From the NCBI GenBank assembly GCA_004356555.1, contig SMWY01000096.1:1-8163 (forward strand): DNA of 8,163 bases, given 5' to 3'. The position numbers and the translations under genes were made by a program. Of the stretch, positions 6,558 through 8,163 are shown one piece after another. How positions within the stretch are numbered: position 1 is the stretch's first letter; each line of letters opens with the position of its first letter. This DNA comes from Candidatus Dadabacteria bacterium. Lineage in GTDB: Bacteria > Desulfobacterota_D > UBA1144 > Nemesobacterales > UBA2774. The notes below the pieces were generated by a model. That model ran no database searches and was not told where the DNA came from. It was given only the letters and a program-made list of their open reading frames with translations.

Positions 6558-6665
6558 CTAGTCCTTAGAGCTTAATTTGTCTTCTACGTATACTACGCCT
6601 ATTACAAAACCTAAAATGCTAATATCGAATCGAGCAAAAAACCGCTCACCTTTATTATTATTTAA
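6558..6665 (-). other. Short open stretch without a start codon, possible gene remnant
   Basis: Thirty-five sense codons between stops on the minus strand encode a protein-like string: a charged aromatic start (ERFFARFD, residues 7-14), then a hydrophobic run ISILGFVIGVVYV (15-27), then a charged end (EDKLSSKD, 28-35). There is no ATG, GTG or TTG in the frame. It could be the degraded end of a small membrane protein or simple chance in AT-rich DNA. I do not recognise a family. Confidence 0.15.
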
Positions 6666-6694
6666 TTATCTTCTGTATTGCACTAATCACAGGT

Positions 6695-6700
6695 TATAAT
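6695..6700 (+). promoter_or_regulatory. -10 box of comM
   Basis: A perfect TATAAT ends 14 bases before the comM ATG, predicting a start near 6707 and an eight-base leader. No clear -35 box or Shine-Dalgarno sequence is visible. The box shows that comM had its own promoter and is not dependent on the ArsC-like gene. Confidence 0.5.
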
Positions 6701-6714
6701 AGTCGGCTACTACT

Positions 6715-7434
6715 ATGATCGCTAAAGTTCTGAGCAGCGCAGTTTTGGGAGTGGACGCTTATCTGGTGGAAGTGGAGGTTGATATAGCTCTTGGGTTCCC
6801 TCAGTTTGCAACTGTAGGGTTGCCGGAGGGAGCTGTGAAAGAGAGCAAGGAAAGATTAAGGGCGGCAATCAAAAACTGCGGCTACGATTTTCCACAGAGA
6901 AGAATCACTGTAAATCTAGCACCTGCCGATATAAGGAAAGAGGGGTCTGCTTTTGACCTACCCATATCACTTGGTATTTTGGCCGCAACAGGTCTTATAG
7001 ATCACGAAAAACTTTCTGACTATATTATCCTTGGAGAACTGTCGCTTGACGGCAAAATAAAATCTATAAAAGGGGCCTTGCCCTCATCAATATGTGCAAG
7101 GGACTCAAAGCTAAAGGGGATCATTCTTCCAAAGGAGAACGCGGAAGAAGCCGCGGTTGTAGAGGGAGTCGAGGTAATTGCACCAGACTCTCTTCAAGAG
7201 CTTGTGGAATTTTTTGCAGGCAAAAGGGAGATCAGTCCAACTAAGATAGATTTAAACTCGATCTTTAATCAGGCAAAGGAATATCAGATCGATTTCCACG
7301 AGGTAAAGGGACAGGAACACGTCAAAAGGGCTTTGGAAGTAGCAGCAAGCGGGGGTCACAATTTGCTTATGATTGGATCACCCGGCACTGGGAAAACTAT
7401 GCTCGCTAGAAGGCTCCCTACTATTCTTATCTAA
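6715..7434 (+). pseudogene. comM: comM/yifB (Mg-chelatase-like AAA+ ATPase), 5' half, disrupted by element insertion
   Basis: ComM is a hexameric AAA+ helicase that promotes branch migration during homologous recombination in natural transformation; many non-competent bacteria also carry it. The full protein is about 500 residues. Here 237 family residues are followed by one foreign Ile and a stop. The N-terminal ChlI-like domain (about 1-180) is intact, with ATVGLPEGAVKESKERLRAA, INLAPAD-type VNLAPADIRKEG and GELSLDGKI. The ATPase domain starts at VKGQEHVKRALEVAASGGHNLLMIG and includes Walker A GSPGTGKT (221-228). Homology ends after LARRLPTIL (base 7428), where a Pro is expected. Walker B, sensors and the C-terminal domain are missing. 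There is no decay before the break, so the insertion looks recent or is reversible. The remaining half should lie at the far end of the element. Confidence 0.93.
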
Positions 7435-8163
7435 TTTAGTAATCTTTCCTTCTTCCATGAACTTTTGTAAAACGTTAATGTTCGTATTCATTTTAAATTT
7501 ACAGGAAGTACCTCCAGGTCCATCTATCTCATTGTCCTCCTGATAATTTACAGTTACTTTATCCATCAAGCTAGATTCAATTAACAATTTTCGATCTTTT
7601 AAGTTCAAATTGTATATATCCTTTCTTACTTTTCTTAAGAGATTTTTGTTGTTACGTAAAAAATTCGAAATATCCTTCTCATTTTCAGCTATAGATACTA
7701 GTTTTTGGTATTCTGATTGAGCGTCATTTAAATTACCTTCGAGACCTAATTTCTCATCCTGGTTTATCTGTAGTATATCTTTTACCTCATTAATGATTAT
7801 ACCATCTTCCTCCATTAATTCATAAAGATTTTTTCTCGCTCTATTCTTTTTATTTAACTCCAGTTCTAACCTGCTTATTGTTTCCTTCAACTGATTGGTT
7901 TTATCCTTGTGTTTTTTAGAATTATACAAATTCTCTAAAGTTTTGGTTGGACTAAAAACAAACCCCATCAAAAAAGGCGCCCAAACCCTACTTTCAATAG
8001 ACTTAGCTCGAATATAAGGCAGACTACATTTCCTTTTACGTCCAGAGGCAATTAAGTTTTTTTTACTTGTACCTGCCCAGTAACAAGCATAATACCTTGG
8101 TGCTGTGCCATCTTTACGGACGGTACCCAATTTTGGCTTGACTCGACCGCCACACCGTTCACA
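7378..8163 (-). CDS. Serine recombinase (integrase), C-terminal zinc-ribbon and coiled-coil part; N-terminus outside window
   Basis: Large serine recombinases cut and join attachment sites through a catalytic Ser in an N-terminal resolvase domain, which here lies beyond the right edge. The frame is open to base 8163; 261 residues are visible. Numbered from 8163: a zinc ribbon with Cys1, Cys4 (CERCGGRV), Cys27 (YYACYW) and Cys46 (KCSLPYIRAKSIE), the typical recombinase zinc beta-ribbon followed by IESRVW. A charged, leucine-rich coiled coil follows at about 75-180, then a C-terminal segment with DKVTVNY and FKMNTNINVLQKF. The TTG at 8130 is internal to the zinc ribbon and is not the start. The last 16 residues (from Lys at 7428 to the stop at 7378-7380) are antisense comM, so the natural C-terminus probably lies near the junction and this tail exists only in the integrated form. 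Confidence 0.88.
   Translation of the reverse strand, partial: CERCGGRVKPKLGTVRKDGTAPRYYACYWAGTSKKNLIASGRKRKCSLPYIRAKSIESRVWAPFLMGFVFSPTKTLENLYNSKKHKDKTNQLKETISRLELELNKKNRARKNLYELMEEDGIIINEVKDILQINQDEKLGLEGNLNDAQSEYQKLVSIAENEKDISNFLRNNKNLLRKVRKDIYNLNLKDRKLLIESSLMDKVTVNYQEDNEIDGPGGTSCKFKMNTNINVLQKFMEEGKITKLDKNSREPSSEHSFPSAG
7408..7453. other. Hybrid attachment site (comM / element junction) with dyad symmetry
   Basis: comM homology ends at 7428, and the bases to the right belong to the recombinase gene. Around the junction, AGAAGG (7408-7413) and CCTTCT (7448-7453) form a perfect 6-base inverted repeat centred between 7430 and 7431. The inner TTA-TC-TAA (7427-7434) shares this centre. Serine recombinase sites are about 40-50 bp with imperfect dyad symmetry around a two-base crossover, so size and place fit. 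The exact crossover cannot be fixed from one junction; if the native codon is Pro it lies at or before 7428. The symmetry could be partly chance. Confidence 0.5.
7429..8163. mobile_element. One end of an integrated element carried by a serine recombinase, continuing past the right edge
   Basis: The DNA right of about 7429 is foreign to comM and encodes the C-terminal part of a serine recombinase reading toward the junction, the usual place for an integrase gene at the edge of a phage, ICE or island. Base composition changes: hand counts give 15 G/C in 7441-7500 and 16 in 7621-7680, against 31 in the comM stretch 6781-6840, each of 60 bases. Whether it is a prophage, conjugative element or island cannot be told, since no cargo is in the window. 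Confidence 0.8.

Noticed and set aside
6632..6647. GAGC/GCTC hairpin as terminator of the ArsC-like gene
   Set aside because: The stem is only four pairs with an eight-base loop, and the following sequence is interrupted T/A rather than a T tract.
7378..7434. Natural overlap between a complete short comM and an antisense gene
   Set aside because: ComM of this family is about twice as long and loses Walker B here, and the composition shift plus recombinase identity indicate an insertion junction.
7378..8130. Recombinase ORF as a complete 250-residue protein starting at TTG 8130
   Set aside because: The frame continues to the window edge and codons before 8130 supply Cys1 and Cys4 of the zinc ribbon, so the protein is cut by the edge.
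7429..8163. Group II intron or insertion sequence as the cause of the comM break
   Set aside because: The adjacent coding sequence is a zinc-ribbon serine recombinase, with no reverse transcriptase, DDE transposase or terminal repeat visible.

Overview
The window is bacterial chromosomal DNA of roughly 40% GC by eye. It carries ordinary housekeeping genes, and a mobile element interrupts the last of them near the right edge. The gene content (GH23 lytic transglycosylase, monofunctional HisB, HisH, YbeY, two DUF21-CBS-CorC membrane proteins, ThiL, an ArsC/Spx-family protein, ComM) fits a Gram-negative-like bacterium, perhaps of the deltaproteobacterial or Nitrospirota type. That placement is only an impression, because nothing here fixes the taxon.

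Layout, left to right. At 1-555 (+) is the C-terminal part of a soluble lytic transglycosylase. It converges, with four bases between stops, on a two-gene histidine unit read leftward: hisB (1195-1785, -) then hisH (560-1192, -). A 111-base divergent spacer holds promoter-like elements for hisB and for ybeY (1897-2328, +, GTG start). A hairpin terminator at 2329-2354 separates ybeY from the 3' end of a compact leftward operon: thiL (4906-5889), a first CNNM/CorC-like protein (3562-4905) and a second (2340-3572), with a zero-base junction and an 11-base overlap. A 285-base AT-rich spacer follows, then an ArsC/Spx-family gene (6175-6531, +), a 183-base spacer, and comM (from 6715, +).

The accessory part is the right end. 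comM reads normally through its N-terminal domain and Walker A motif, then loses homology at about 7428 and stops two codons later. The DNA from about 7429 to the end is markedly AT-richer. It encodes, on the minus strand, the C-terminal 245 or so residues of a serine recombinase with a four-cysteine zinc ribbon and a coiled coil. I read this as one end (an attL/attR-type junction) of an element integrated by a large serine recombinase into the Walker A region of comM. The recombinase frame runs across the junction into antisense comM, so its last 16 residues are supplied by the target gene. The catalytic domain, the cargo, the other attachment site and the 3' half of comM lie outside the window.

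A second pattern is transcriptional. hisB, ybeY, the ArsC-like gene and comM each have a good -10-like hexamer ending only 7 to 14 bases before the start codon and no convincing Shine-Dalgarno sequence. This suggests leaderless or very short-leader mRNAs. An operon-internal gene (the second CNNM protein) has a normal AAGAGG site. I saw no CRISPR array, tRNA, rRNA or recognisable riboswitch.
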